From NCBI RefSeq assembly GCF_011769525.1, contig NZ_CP050440.1, forward strand, positions 8,356,001 to 8,420,000: a stretch of DNA of 64,000 nt. The letters run 5' to 3'. Shown piece by piece: positions 25,347 through 34,674 of this stretch (positions are counted from its first letter, which is position 1; the number at the start of each line of letters is the position of its first letter). Position numbers and translations under genes: made by a program. A model generated the notes under the pieces. It did not search any database, was not told the origin of the DNA, and saw only the letters and a program-made list of their open reading frames with translations. This DNA is from Tolypothrix sp. PCC 7910 (GTDB lineage Bacteria; Cyanobacteriota; Cyanobacteriia; Cyanobacteriales; Nostocaceae).

Positions 25347-28055
25347 TTATACTAAAGCTATTTCTTGACCTTTTTTATCTATCTCAGGGTCTTGATTTTG
25401 GGCTTCATATTCACCAAATTGCTGAATGAGTTTTGCAACTAAACCTGTCCATCCTGTTTGATGACTAGCACCAATTCCTGCTCCGTTATCACCATGAAAA
25501 TACTCGTAAAAAAGTATCAAATCTCGCCAATGTGGATCAGTTTGGAACTTTTGTGTATTACCATAAACGGGTCGTTGTGCAGCAGAATTTTGCAAGAAAA
25601 TTCGGATTAATCTTTGAGATAGTTCCGAGGCAACTTCCCAAAGCGTCATCATTTTACCAGAACCTGTAGGGCATTCTACTAAGAAATCGTCGCCTAAGTA
25701 ATAATGAAATTTTTGCAGGGATTCTATGAGGAGAAAATTCACTGGAAACCAAACGGGGCCTCGCCAGTTGGAATTACCACCAAATAAGCCACTGCTAGAT
25801 TCTGCGGGTTCATAATCTACGCGAAATTGGTTGCCATCAACATCAAAAATGTAGGGATGTTGGCTATGAAATTTAGAAAGGGCACGAATACCGTGGGGGC
25901 TAAAAAACTCATTTTCATCAAGCATTTTTTGCAGTATACTTTTGAGTTTATCCCGCGAGACAATTGCTAATAATCTCCTTGCGCCTATGCCCTTAGTTTG
26001 CATACAGGCGACATTTTGCCGTAAGTCTGGACGATTTTTAATAAACCATTCTAGGCGACTTTTAAAGCCGGGAAGCATATTAATAGTTTCTGGTTCCAAA
26101 GTTTCAATAGCAAACAGGGGAATTAGCCCTACCATTGACCGGACTTTTAAGGTAATTTGTTTTTCTGCTAAATGTAGTACATCGTAGTAAAAGCCATCTT
26201 GCTCATTCCACAAACTAGCTTCAAGTTCGCCAATTTTGTTCATTGCATCGGCAATGTAGAGGAAATGCTCAAAGAATTTAGTGGCGATGTCTTCGTAAAC
26301 TGGGTTAGTTTTTGCTAATTCCAGTGAGATTGCCAACATATTTAGGCAATACATCCCCATCCAACTAGTACCATCAGATTGGTCAATATGTCCGCCTGTA
26401 GGTAAAGTAGCGCTACGGTCAAATACTCCTATATTATCTAACCCTAAAAATCCCCCTTGAAAGACATTATTACCTTCAGCATCTTTGCGATTTACCCACC
26501 AAGTAAAATTCAGCATTAATTTCTGAAATACTCTTTCTAAAAACTGGCGATCGCTCTTACCATATATCTTTTGTTCAATCTTATAAATGCGCCAGGTTGC
26601 CCAAGCATGAACGGGTGGATTAACATCACTAAATTTCCACTCATAAGCAGGAATCTGCCCATTAGGATGCATATACCATTCCCGCGTTAACACATCTAAT
26701 TGATATTTGGCAAAGTCAGGGTCAATAATTGCCAAAGGAATAGTATGAAATGCTAAATCCCAAGCTGCAAACCAAGGATATTCCCACTTATCAGGCATAG
26801 AAAGTATATCTTCATTGTAGAGGTGAAACCATTCATGATTTCTGCCTTCTTGCCTTTCTGGTGGTGGAGGTGGTGTATTGCGATCGCCTTTTAGCCAATC
26901 TTCTAAAATGTAGTGATAAAATTGCTTACTCCACAGCATCCCGGCAAATGCTTGTCTTTGTACATTTCGCATATCTGCACTGAGGGGAAATGGCGTAATG
27001 CGCTGATAAAATTCATCAGCTTCTTGTTGTCTATTCCAGAAAATAGCATCAAATTCTGAGTTAAATGGCTCAAATAAATTTGGTATATCACTTAAACGTA
27101 ATTTAACAATTTGGGTTTCTCCTGCACCCACTGTTAACACATAATAAGCCGCAGCTTTTGTGCCACATTGCTCAGAATTTACTGCCTGTGTATTTCCTGA
27201 AACAATATATTCATTAATGCCATCTTTGACATAGGCAGAGGTATTAGGAAAGCCAAATAATCGCTGATTATTGGTTTCATTTTCTGTAAATAAAATTTCG
27301 GTTGTTGTTTGGCAATACAACCATCTATTACCTAAAGTTGGATGGGAAGCTTCAATAATTTGCCAGCTATTACCTGAATTTACTTGCTTCAGGTTAGGTT
27401 TATTAGTATCTCCATTCCAAGACCAAGTATTACGAAACCACAGGGTAGGTAATAGGTGAAGCGTCTTGGCTTCGGGGCCTCTGTTAGCGACTGTAATTTG
27501 AATTAGAATATCTTCAGTAGAATTTTTCGCATATTCCACAAAAACATCAAAATAGCGGTTTTCGTCAAATATACCTGTATCTAATAGTTCAAATTCTGGC
27601 TGAAGACGATTACGACTTTGATTTTCTGTAACTAATTGTGCATAGGGAAAAGCGTTTTGGGGATATTTGTACAGTGCCTTCATGTAGGAATGGGTGGGTG
27701 TACTGTCCAAATAAAAGTAATAATCTTTAACATCTTCGCCATGATTACCTTCAGTTCCCGTCAAGCCGAAGATTCTTTCCTTGAGAATCGAGTCTTCGCC
27801 ATTCCAAAGTGCGATCGCAAAACATAGCCGTTGATGATTATCCGAAATCCCAGCAATGCCATCTTCACCCCAACGGTAAGCGCGAGAACGCGCCTGATCG
27901 TGGGTGAAGTAATCCCAAGCAGCACCATTATGGCTATAATCTTCTCTTACCGTTCCCCATTGGCGATCGCTTAAATATGGCCCCCATCTACGCCAATGCG
28001 CTTCATGATTTTTGGCGGCTGCTAATCTGATTTCTTCCTGGGTTGAAGTTTGCAT
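25347..28055 (-). CDS. GH63-type glycoside hydrolase (mannosyl-oligosaccharide glucosidase-like)
   Basis: The 902-residue protein has an N-terminal beta-sandwich of about 300 residues and a C-terminal alpha/alpha-toroid of the GH63 clan. Typical pieces are '[18 protein letters not shown]', '[19 protein letters not shown]', '[15 protein letters not shown]', '[20 protein letters not shown]' and '[14 protein letters not shown]'. No signal peptide is seen, so it should act in the cytoplasm, perhaps on glucosylglycerate-like or other alpha-glucosides. I chose ATG 28055 over the upstream GTG 28064 because GGGGTG sits 6 bp before the ATG. Substrate is unknown. Confidence 0.85.
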   Translation of the reverse strand: MQTSTQEEIRLAAAKNHEAHWRRWGPYLSDRQWGTVREDYSHNGAAWDYFTHDQARSRAYRWGEDGIAGISDNHQRLCFAIALWNGEDSILKERIFGLTGTEGNHGEDVKDYYFYLDSTPTHSYMKALYKYPQNAFPYAQLVTENQSRNRLQPEFELLDTGIFDENRYFDVFVEYAKNSTEDILIQITVANRGPEAKTLHLLPTLWFRNTWSWNGDTNKPNLKQVNSGNSWQIIEASHPTLGNRWLYCQTTTEILFTENETNNQRLFGFPNTSAYVKDGINEYIVSGNTQAVNSEQCGTKAAAYYVLTVGAGETQIVKLRLSDIPNLFEPFNSEFDAIFWNRQQEADEFYQRITPFPLSADMRNVQRQAFAGMLWSKQFYHYILEDWLKGDRNTPPPPPERQEGRNHEWFHLYNEDILSMPDKWEYPWFAAWDLAFHTIPLAIIDPDFAKYQLDVLTREWYMHPNGQIPAYEWKFSDVNPPVHAWATWRIYKIEQKIYGKSDRQFLERVFQKLMLNFTWWVNRKDAEGNNVFQGGFLGLDNIGVFDRSATLPTGGHIDQSDGTSWMGMYCLNMLAISLELAKTNPVYEDIATKFFEHFLYIADAMNKIGELEASLWNEQDGFYYDVLHLAEKQITLKVRSMVGLIPLFAIETLEPETINMLPGFKSRLEWFIKNRPDLRQNVACMQTKGIGARRLLAIVSRDKLKSILQKMLDENEFFSPHGIRALSKFHSQHPYIFDVDGNQFRVDYEPAESSSGLFGGNSNWRGPVWFPVNFLLIESLQKFHYYLGDDFLVECPTGSGKMMTLWEVASELSQRLIRIFLQNSAAQRPVYGNTQKFQTDPHWRDLILFYEYFHGDNGAGIGASHQTGWTGLVAKLIQQFGEYEAQNQDPEIDKKGQEIALV

Positions 28056-28472
28056 CAGTATCACCCCGTGCCTACCTGCACAATAATTGAGTTCCTCTAT
28101 TTGCTATCTGGAGTATCCTGTACTCACCAAATATCAGGCTGAGTTGCGACTGAAAATATCCTAGAAATTAGCCCAACATAAATACAGCATATACTCAGGC
28201 AAAACTCATAATTTACGGGTTCAACTGATGAGTGAAACCAATTTGTAATTAAAAATACTCGTGAAAGTCTGTTTATACCAATTTTAAAAAACAGGAATAC
28301 TGTACCCTCCGAATGATTTATCCGTCGCAAAAATTACTCAGACAAGATTTTACAGTGATGCTCAAAAAATAAGGCACAAATTATAGAGTGAGTATTGCTT
28401 CATACCTCAAATTTTTACCACATCAGCCTTTCTAGGCAATGCCCAACTCCATAACAATGCTGTATAAATTAC
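28056..28472. other. AT-rich intergenic region, nothing recognised
   Basis: This roughly 420-bp stretch between two minus-strand genes has short, low-quality ORFs only and no strong hairpin. A TATACCAATTTTAAA at about 28275 resembles one end of the 98-bp element but has no partner. Confidence 0.4.
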
Positions 28473-28685
28473 TTAAATTGCTAGACAGGCTTTCAAGGAA
28501 TAACCGAAGATTCTAGATACCTGGCGACGACATATCGGACATTTATTGATATCCGGTTGATCTGGTGTAGCACCGATTGGTTGCCAATAAATTTTACTAG
28601 TTCCATTAGCGGTGATTTCGACTTCCATGCGGTAACGAATTTTCTTCTTGCAAACCAAGCAGGGCTTTTCACTGTATTGCAGCAT
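28473..28685 (-). CDS. Small zinc-ribbon-like protein
   Basis: The 70-residue protein has two CxxC knuckles, 'KPCLVCKKK' and 'NKCPICRR', about 38 residues apart, which would bind one zinc. The rest is basic and polar, with no membrane helix. I take ATG 28685 as start: AGGA lies 7 bp before it, while the alternative TTG at 28706 has no such site. Family and partner are unknown. It may be a nucleic-acid-binding or redox accessory protein. Confidence 0.65.
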   Translation of the reverse strand: MLQYSEKPCLVCKKKIRYRMEVEITANGTSKIYWQPIGATPDQPDINKCPICRRQVSRIFGYSLKACLAI

Positions 28686-28956
28686 ACTTGAATCCTGTCG
28701 TAACAAAACTGAAACTGTATAACTGTGCCAATACTTCTAATTGAAGTCTTTATTTCTCAGTACATAGTAGAAGTCTTATGCAGATTTTTTAATTATTTTT
28801 TAAAATTTAATTTTTTTATGAATAAATACTCACTCTCAGCGCAAATATTCTTAATTTTTGATATTTGCTTTGGTGGCTAAAGTTTGCGGGATGACACTGT
28901 TCGCTATCCTAGCCATAAGACTTTTTCAGCAAGCCCTACGAAAAATATCAGCATTT

Positions 28957-29003
28957 ATAGCAAATGCGATCGCACTTGTGATTTCAGCGATCGCATTTGC
29001 TAT
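28957..29003. repeat. Perfect 17-bp inverted repeat built on two HIP1 octamers
   Basis: ATAGCAAATGCGATCGC (28957-28973) and its exact inverse (28987-29003) flank a 13-nt loop. Each arm ends with the HIP1 octamer GCGATCGC or its flank. It lies in a roughly 430-bp gap without a credible gene. Confidence 0.85.
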
Positions 29004-29116
29004 TTTGCGGGCAAAATTACGCAAAACTGAGATATTGATTGGTATAATAAGTAACCGCACAGGCGGCGCGTCATCACCATGAATAGAAGCAACACTAGTC
29101 CCTAATTCCTAGTTTC

Positions 29117-29875
29117 TTAAAACCAACCTTCTTGTTCTAAGGTTTCGATTAACTGTAAACCACGGGGGTCGCCTACACCTAATAGTGAAGCTTTAGCGTC
29201 TTCTCTCACGCCTAAATCTTTATCTTCAGCAAAAGCTTGAATTAAAGCGTCGATAGCTGTGGCGTAAACGATATTAGATGGAAGTTCGCGGCACAATTGT
29301 CCAATTGTCCAAGCGCAGTTACTCCGAACTGCGGCTACGGGGTCTTTCACTAAGGCTTCAATTAGTGGTGGTATTGCGCCTACAACTGCCTCATAACCAA
29401 CTTCTGCCATCTGCGCTAAGGCACTAGCCGCCCACAAACGTACTGCGGAAATATCAGTGATTAAAGCATCAGTTAGGGGGGCTAAGGAACGGCGATCGCG
29501 GCAGTTTCCTAAAGCCCAAACTACACCTTTGCGTACATAGCCGTTCCAATCTCGGTTGAGTTGATTAATTAACGGCTCTACTGCATCTTTACTGGGATTG
29601 CGCCCTATAGCATAGGCTGCACTTACCCGCACTAACGGACAGGTATCAGTTAACAGCCGGATGAGATGGGAAGTAGCACGTCCATCTTCAATATCACAAA
29701 AAGCACGTGCCGCGAGCATTCTCTGCTGCGGTTGAGGATTTTCTAACAGAGCTAGCATGAGTTCGGGATCTGGTTTTGCCACTTCTGACTCAGCAGTTAG
29801 CGGCTCCATGTGATCCAAGGGGCTATCTAGCTCATCTTCTATATCAAGTAGGCTTAGGTCGTCTTCGTCATACAT
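29117..29875 (-). CDS. HEAT-repeat protein
   Basis: The 252-residue protein has an acidic N-terminus ('YDEDDLSLLDIEDELDS') and then about five HEAT-like helical pairs from residue 40 onward ('RMLAARAFCDIEDGRATSHLIRLLTD', 'VRVSAAYAIGRNPSKDAVEPLINQL', 'VRKGVVWALGNCRDRRSLAPLTDAL', 'VRLWAASALAQ', 'VRSNCAWTIGQL'). Such proteins in cyanobacteria include phycobilisome lyase/degradation factors, but I see no feature that fixes that role. I take ATG 29875 rather than TTG 29893 as the start. It is monocistronic. Confidence 0.82.
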   Translation of the reverse strand: MYDEDDLSLLDIEDELDSPLDHMEPLTAESEVAKPDPELMLALLENPQPQQRMLAARAFCDIEDGRATSHLIRLLTDTCPLVRVSAAYAIGRNPSKDAVEPLINQLNRDWNGYVRKGVVWALGNCRDRRSLAPLTDALITDISAVRLWAASALAQMAEVGYEAVVGAIPPLIEALVKDPVAAVRSNCAWTIGQLCRELPSNIVYATAIDALIQAFAEDKDLGVREDAKASLLGVGDPRGLQLIETLEQEGWF

Positions 29876-29909
29876 AATAGTGCAAGAAGGCAAACCCCAA
29901 GAGGGGAAT

Positions 29910-29948
29910 TAAAAATTCAAAATTCAAAATTCAAAATCAAAATTCAAA
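29910..29948. repeat. Heptamer array (TTCAAAA)n
   Basis: Consecutive ATTCAAAA-type heptamers lie just upstream of the HEAT-repeat gene, the same unit as at 23931-23960. Confidence 0.85.
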
Positions 29949-30122
29949 AATAGGAATTTTCTACTAGTTTATTAGGGCTTAAGCAATTGTCATATTTTTT
30001 CGTAAAGTGTGTTAATGGTCAATAATCAATCCAAAATTTTTGGACTTTTTACTCTTGACTTTTGTACAGAGGCGATTAATTGCTTCTCGCTAACTCTTGA
30101 CTGCTATTTGAGTAATTCCAGT

Positions 30123-30635
30123 CTATTTTTCCATACTGAGTGATTTTACCATCCACAGGGATTGGGTTTGATAACCAAGTTGATGATAAAGATTCAATGC
30201 TGGCTGGTTAGATTGAAATACTTGTAAACCAAGTTGGCGATCGCCTCTTTGAATCGCCCAATTTTCCACATACTTCATCAACGCTGTACCAATACCCCGC
30301 CGCCGATATTCTGGCAAAACGTAAAGCAGAAAAATGTGAGCATGACGAGTCCCTGTAACTTGATCGATGGCGTTTCCCACCCATAAGCAGGCGACGGGGG
30401 ATAAGGAAGATGAGGGAGATAATATTTTCTTTTCTCCCTCTGCTCCCTCTGCTTCTTCTACCCACCACAAGGGCGTTTTACTAGAGAAGTATTGCTCGAC
30501 TGTTTGCGCGAGATGGGAAAAATCCGCCTGGGGAAATATATCCTGGTAACTGCGTTGCATGAACTTTACCAGTAGCGCTCTATCTAAGCTGGAACCGAGG
30601 CGGATATTGTACCCTGGTAACAGTTGGTTAGGCAC
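30123..30635 (-). CDS. GNAT-family N-acetyltransferase
   Basis: The 170-residue protein has the GNAT acetyl-CoA site 'RRRGIGTALMKYVENWA' and the typical ending 'NQPALNLYHQLGYQTQSLWMVKSL'. Substrate is unknown. The start is GTG at 30635, which overlaps the end of the upstream 53-residue gene by 8 bp, implying coupled translation. Residues about 61-80 ('EEAEGAEGEKKILSPSSSLS') are encoded by a low-complexity tract at about 30394-30460 that looks like the AGGGAGC-type heptamers found between genes, so a repeat seems to have entered the coding frame in a surface loop. Confidence 0.88.
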   Translation of the reverse strand: MPNQLLPGYNIRLGSSLDRALLVKFMQRSYQDIFPQADFSHLAQTVEQYFSSKTPLWWVEEAEGAEGEKKILSPSSSLSPVACLWVGNAIDQVTGTRHAHIFLLYVLPEYRRRGIGTALMKYVENWAIQRGDRQLGLQVFQSNQPALNLYHQLGYQTQSLWMVKSLSMEK

Positions 30636-30789
30636 TGTGAATACTTGACAAAATTACCCCTACCTCTTCAATTGGTGCAGGTGCAGCCATATCGGAAGGT
30701 AAAAATATCCTGGCGCTGACTGCTACAAGGGCAAGGATAAATACTAGTACTACAAGCAAAGGGGCGATGTATTGACGAAAAATAGCCAT
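30628..30789 (-). CDS. Small single-pass membrane protein, 53 aa
   Basis: An ORF of 54 codons from ATG 30789 to TAA 30628-30630. The product begins 'MAIFRQYIAPLLVVLVFILA', giving one transmembrane helix at about 8-30, then a short polar tail ending 'ILSSIHSA'. Its last 8 bp overlap the GTG start of the GNAT gene, and the reading frame is clean, so I believe it is real. Function is unknown. It is the first gene of a two-gene unit. Confidence 0.65.
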   Translation of the reverse strand: MAIFRQYIAPLLVVLVFILALVAVSARIFLPSDMAAPAPIEEVGVILSSIHSA

Positions 30790-30922
30790 ATATGTATGTG
30801 AAGGAGCAAGGTACTGTCTACGAACTCAGTTGTGGAGATTTGTAAAGTTTTCTTGGTTTATTTTAGCGATGTTCAGGGGATAACTCACAAAAAGTTATCG
30901 GGCAAAAGTTACCGGGCAAAAG

Positions 30923-31336
30923 TTATCGGCGATCGCGATCCAAGTCTTCAATTACTTTCTCAACATACCAATTCTCAGACATTCCTGGGTAATTGTCCCT
31001 GGCTTGTTCAATTAAGCGTTCAGCAGTGTCTATATCACCATCTAGCCGCGCCACGAGATCATTTCTCAAATCGTTATGAGCGAGGAATTCTTGGGCTGTT
31101 TGTTGTGTGATTTCACTATTGAAGCTATTAAATGACTGTACTTGCTGGCGGCGCAATTGCCAAAATAAAACATAGTACAGTGTACCAAAAATTAAAATCA
31201 GGCTGATTGTTCCCAAAAAAGTTAGCAGGTTAAAGCCTAAAAACCCCAAAACTAACTGTGAGAGAACGTAGCCTAGTAGCAAGCCCGTAACCAAAAGGAT
31301 AAACGTGCCGACAATAATTACTACTTGGTTCCCCAT
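30923..31336 (-). CDS. Two-helix membrane protein, conserved hypothetical
   Basis: The 137-residue protein has two membrane helices (about 5-27 and 38-62) and then a hydrophilic C-terminus rich in D, R, N and E ending 'KVIEDLDRDRR'. The C-terminal half looks helical and may form an oligomerisation domain. Its ATG lies inside the end of the AmpG-like gene (16-bp overlap), so the two are translated from one message. Family not recognised. Confidence 0.75.
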   Translation of the reverse strand: MGNQVVIIVGTFILLVTGLLLGYVLSQLVLGFLGFNLLTFLGTISLILIFGTLYYVLFWQLRRQQVQSFNSFNSEITQQTAQEFLAHNDLRNDLVARLDGDIDTAERLIEQARDNYPGMSENWYVEKVIEDLDRDRR

Positions 31337-32613
31337 ACATCCTCTTCTTCTTCCTCAAGTCCTGGTCTTTTAATTGCCACTGGTTGAGGGTTCCAGGGGG
31401 CAAAGATTGGTAATAGCAATAATCCTGGTACAGCAGCAACGATAGTAATGATGAAAAATAGCGGCCAACCTGTATTTTGTGCGATCACCCCACCGGGAGA
31501 TGCGAGAATATCGCGGCTGACAGCCATCAAGCTAGAAAGTAAGGCATACTGAGTTGCTGAAAACTTCTGGTTACACAGACTCATTAAAAATGCCACAAAT
31601 GCTGCTGTTCCTAAGCCACCACAGAACTGTTCGATGTTGATGGCCAAGACCATAGCTTGATAGTTTTTCCCTGTGTAAGCAAGAGATAAGTAAGCAAAAT
31701 TACTCACAGCTTGTAGAATGCCAAATACCCAAAGCGATCGGTTGATGCCAATTCTACTCAAAATTGCACCACCTGCCAGTGCCCCTACAATGGTAGCGAT
31801 TAATCCCATACCTACCTGAATTGCCCCAATATCGGTTTTGGTAAAACCAACTTGCAGCAAAAAGGGGGTGGTCATATTGCTCAGTAAAGCATCACCCAGC
31901 TTGTAAAGGGTAATGAACAATAAAACCAAAAGGCCTTGAATAACTCCTCGGCGCTGGAAAAATTCACTGAAGGGTAAAATGACGGCATCGGTTAATGAGG
32001 CGGGAGGGCTAATTGCTTCTGGTTCTGGTGCAAACAAAGTCGCAAAAATTCCCAAGACCATTGTACCTGCCATAAATAAATAAACTGATGACCAAGGGAT
32101 TCTATCGGCAAGTATCAATGCTAAAGCACCAGCAACTAACAGGGCAATCCGATATCCTAAAATGAAAACTGCCGCACCAGCACCCATTTCGAGTTTTTGC
32201 AAAACGTCGGTACGGTAAGCATCAGCAGCAATATCTTGGGTAGCACTCAAAAAAGCAATAACTATAGCGTTAATGGCTAGCAGCTGTAATGCTTGTTTGG
32301 GTTGTTGGAATGCCATAATTGCGATCGCTACTGTTAAAGCCAGCTGCGTCACCACTAACCAACCCCGCCGTCGTCCCAAAAATGGCATAGTGAATCGGTC
32401 AAGAAACGGCGACCACAAAAATTTTAACGAATAAGGCAAACTAGCGAGGCTAAACCACCCAATAGCAGCCAAATCCACCTGTTCCACAGTCATCCAAGCT
32501 TTCAAGGTATTACCGATTAATAAAAGTGGTAAACCAGATGAAAACCCCAGAAACAATAAAGCCGCCATCTTGCGGCTACCAAAAACTTCCAATAGCGATC
32601 GCAATGGATTCAT
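31321..32613 (-). CDS. ampG: AmpG-like MFS permease (muropeptide uptake type)
   Basis: The 430-residue protein has about 12 membrane helices. It begins like AmpG: 'RKMAALLFLGFSSGLPLLLIGNTLKAWM', then 'SLPYSLKFLWSPFLDRFTMPFLGRRRGW' and 'QDIAADAYRTDVL'. AmpG imports anhydromuropeptides for cell-wall recycling. I take ATG 32613; an upstream GTG at 32637 adds eight residues but lies within the likely ribosome binding site. It overlaps the 137-residue gene downstream. The symbol is by family resemblance; transport of muropeptides here is inferred. Confidence 0.82.
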   Translation of the reverse strand: MNPLRSLLEVFGSRKMAALLFLGFSSGLPLLLIGNTLKAWMTVEQVDLAAIGWFSLASLPYSLKFLWSPFLDRFTMPFLGRRRGWLVVTQLALTVAIAIMAFQQPKQALQLLAINAIVIAFLSATQDIAADAYRTDVLQKLEMGAGAAVFILGYRIALLVAGALALILADRIPWSSVYLFMAGTMVLGIFATLFAPEPEAISPPASLTDAVILPFSEFFQRRGVIQGLLVLLFITLYKLGDALLSNMTTPFLLQVGFTKTDIGAIQVGMGLIATIVGALAGGAILSRIGINRSLWVFGILQAVSNFAYLSLAYTGKNYQAMVLAINIEQFCGGLGTAAFVAFLMSLCNQKFSATQYALLSSLMAVSRDILASPGGVIAQNTGWPLFFIITIVAAVPGLLLLPIFAPWNPQPVAIKRPGLEEEEEDVWGTK

Positions 32614-32699
32614 AGTTTCGTTTCGGTATCTCCTCACCTGTTACGAATTGCAGTTATCTTGCCATTACTGGAGGATTTCACGCAAATCGGGAAAGTGTT

Positions 32700-32790
32700 G
32701 GCTGTTGACGGTTGACTGTTAACTGGAGATGAGGGGAAATAACAAACACCAAACACCCAATTGCCCAATGCCCCAAGCCCCATGCCCCAA
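32700..32790. repeat. Mixed short repeats (GTTGACT and CCCAATG/CCCATGC heptamers)
   Basis: The left part repeats GTTGAC-type units and the right part is a run of CCCAATG, CCCCAAG and CCCATGC heptamers. It separates the AmpG-like gene from the Dnd methyltransferase gene. Confidence 0.75.
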
Positions 32791-34239
32791 CTACACTTGA
32801 TAAACTTCATGCCCTCTAATTTCTACACCATGTGCAGCGAGACATTTTTCCCAGCCTTCACGAGTACCAATCTCGCTTTTTTGCTGGAGTAGCCCTAGTT
32901 GCTGTTCTTGCTGGGTGAGTTTCGCAAATTCTTCGTAACGTGGGTAGTTTTGTGTGACAAAGGTTTCTTTACGGTGCAAAATTGGCGGATTTGCCCGGTT
33001 TTCGTAGTCGCGGTGAGTGATTTTTAAAGTTAGGAAGTCAATAATGATACTGGCTTTTAAGGCAGGGTGGGGGTCTGAGTCGAATTCTGGATAGAAGAGA
33101 TAGCAAATTTGCGGTTTGTCGGTGCAAAATTTGATTAAAGTGGCTCCATCTACACGCCCAATGGTACGGCTGGCGCAGCCTTCGTAGATTCGCAGTAAAG
33201 CATCGAGTTCTGCCAGGGCGGAAACATGGACATATAATGCCCCACGGGTATGTTTACCAATTTTGCTTTTTTCGCAGGCTGTTTGCACTACCCTGGGTTG
33301 TCCTAAGCTAAAAAGTTTTTGATCTGCGACTCCACAAGCTTCTTCGTAACTGCCAAAAAAGGCTTTGATGTCGTGACGAATTTCTGGGGCGAGTTTCTGC
33401 CATGAGGGGCGTTGCTCAAAGTGAGTGAGAGCAAGATAAACTTGGATATCTAAAGAACGACGATAGGCGATCGCATCCCATTCTGCTTCGTCGGTAGCTT
33501 GCAATACTACACCAAAGGCACGGCGGAAGTTGCCAAATTCGCTCAGTAGTTCCTGTTCGTTGCTCAATTCTCCTTTGACTGGTAATCTCCCGCGTTGGGT
33601 GAAAAATGCCATTAATGGTGCCAGCAGTTCTTGATAATCTTCAAAGCGCTTGCTGGGAATGCGAACTCTGGGCGTAGAAGTGCGAGAAAAGAAGCGGATG
33701 GCTTTAAAACTTTCTTTTTCAGCTTCATCTCGAAAGACAAAATAAACACCTAAAGCTACGGGTACAGCATCTACATTCAGTACCTCATCAATGTAACTTT
33801 TAAGTTCTTCTTGCTCGTAATATTTCTGAAAAGTATTGCGCCGGGTAACAATACCATCGCTGTAAGCTATTTGTGTTTTACTTGGAGCGTTAATTAAAAC
33901 TTGTGCAGCGACTATTAGGACTTTACGAGTAAGTTCCCAAGCTTTAATTAAGCTTTCCCGGCGTTCTTGAGTATCTTCGATAACGTTGAGGACATAACCT
34001 AAATTGACAACATCGGCGGCGGTGATTTCATCATCAGGATAATAATAAGGGTCCCAGCCGGCGCTGGTATAACCTAAATTTGCCACCCGCTGGACATCGC
34101 CACCGTAGCCACAACCGTAGTCAAAGAAACTGGTGTCCTGATTGAGGATTGACCATTCTATCGCTAGTCGTACTGGACGAGAGATGTCAGTACGTGCGAT
34201 CGCAGCTCTGTGACGCTCGATTTCTAACGCTTCAGGCAT
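32791..34239 (-). CDS. DNA phosphorothioation-associated putative methyltransferase
   Basis: The 482-residue protein matches the methyltransferase repeatedly found next to dnd genes. The SAM-binding motif is 'SFFDYGCGYGGDVQRVANLGY' near residue 42, followed by 'GWDPYYYPDD' and 'ADVVNLGYVLNVIED'. The large C-terminal part ('DFLTLKITHRDYENRANPP') is family specific. Whether it methylates DNA is not established. I take ATG 34239 rather than 34257, as the conserved region starts with 'MPEALEIERHRAAI'. It lies 43 bp after dndE and is the last gene of the dndD-dndE-methyltransferase unit. Confidence 0.88.
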   Translation of the reverse strand: MPEALEIERHRAAIARTDISRPVRLAIEWSILNQDTSFFDYGCGYGGDVQRVANLGYTSAGWDPYYYPDDEITAADVVNLGYVLNVIEDTQERRESLIKAWELTRKVLIVAAQVLINAPSKTQIAYSDGIVTRRNTFQKYYEQEELKSYIDEVLNVDAVPVALGVYFVFRDEAEKESFKAIRFFSRTSTPRVRIPSKRFEDYQELLAPLMAFFTQRGRLPVKGELSNEQELLSEFGNFRRAFGVVLQATDEAEWDAIAYRRSLDIQVYLALTHFEQRPSWQKLAPEIRHDIKAFFGSYEEACGVADQKLFSLGQPRVVQTACEKSKIGKHTRGALYVHVSALAELDALLRIYEGCASRTIGRVDGATLIKFCTDKPQICYLFYPEFDSDPHPALKASIIIDFLTLKITHRDYENRANPPILHRKETFVTQNYPRYEEFAKLTQQEQQLGLLQQKSEIGTREGWEKCLAAHGVEIRGHEVYQV

Positions 34240-34282
34240 AATACAGTCAACAATCAACAGTTAACAGTTAACTAATATCCTG

Positions 34283-34669
34283 TCAATCTTTTAGCGCTAG
34301 TTCAATTAAATCTTCAATTTTCTTGATATTTGGATCACCAGCTAAGTAACCAATTCCCCGATGTAAATGCAAGCGAAATTGGCTAGCTAGGGTTTCTTTA
34401 TCGGTGGCGTAACCGTCATTATGACACCTTTGCTTAAGGGCGAGGAGAAGGATATCGGACATATCCCCACCAAAGACACGCCAGGTTAATTCCACATTGC
34501 TATCTTGGGGGATGGGTACAGGGGAAGGTGGTGTAGGTTCTGCAAGGGAACGACAAAAAGCCCAACGACATAATATATTCCATTGGTCAATTTTGGTGCT
34601 GCGACGCAGTTTGAGTAGTTGGTCTTTAGCTGTTTGAGAAAGTTTAAATCTTTCAATTGGGGATTCCAT
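34283..34669 (-). CDS. dndE: DNA phosphorothioation protein DndE
   Basis: The 128-residue protein matches DndE: 'SPIERFKLSQTAKDQLLKLRRSTKIDQWNILCRWAFCRSL', then 'LTWRVFGGDMSDILLLALKQRC' and a helical end. DndE is a small helical protein that binds nicked DNA and is required for sulfur insertion with DndC and DndD. I use ATG 34669, 5 bp after the dndD stop; the TTG at 34681 would overlap dndD. It is between dndD and the methyltransferase gene. Confidence 0.93.
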   Translation of the reverse strand: MESPIERFKLSQTAKDQLLKLRRSTKIDQWNILCRWAFCRSLAEPTPPSPVPIPQDSNVELTWRVFGGDMSDILLLALKQRCHNDGYATDKETLASQFRLHLHRGIGYLAGDPNIKKIEDLIELALKD

Positions 34670-34674
34670 ACGAA

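Noticed and set aside
28858-29082. 74-codon ORF starting with TTG
   Set aside because: It reads through the HIP1 inverted repeat, has no ribosome binding site and its hydrophobic look comes from repeat DNA.
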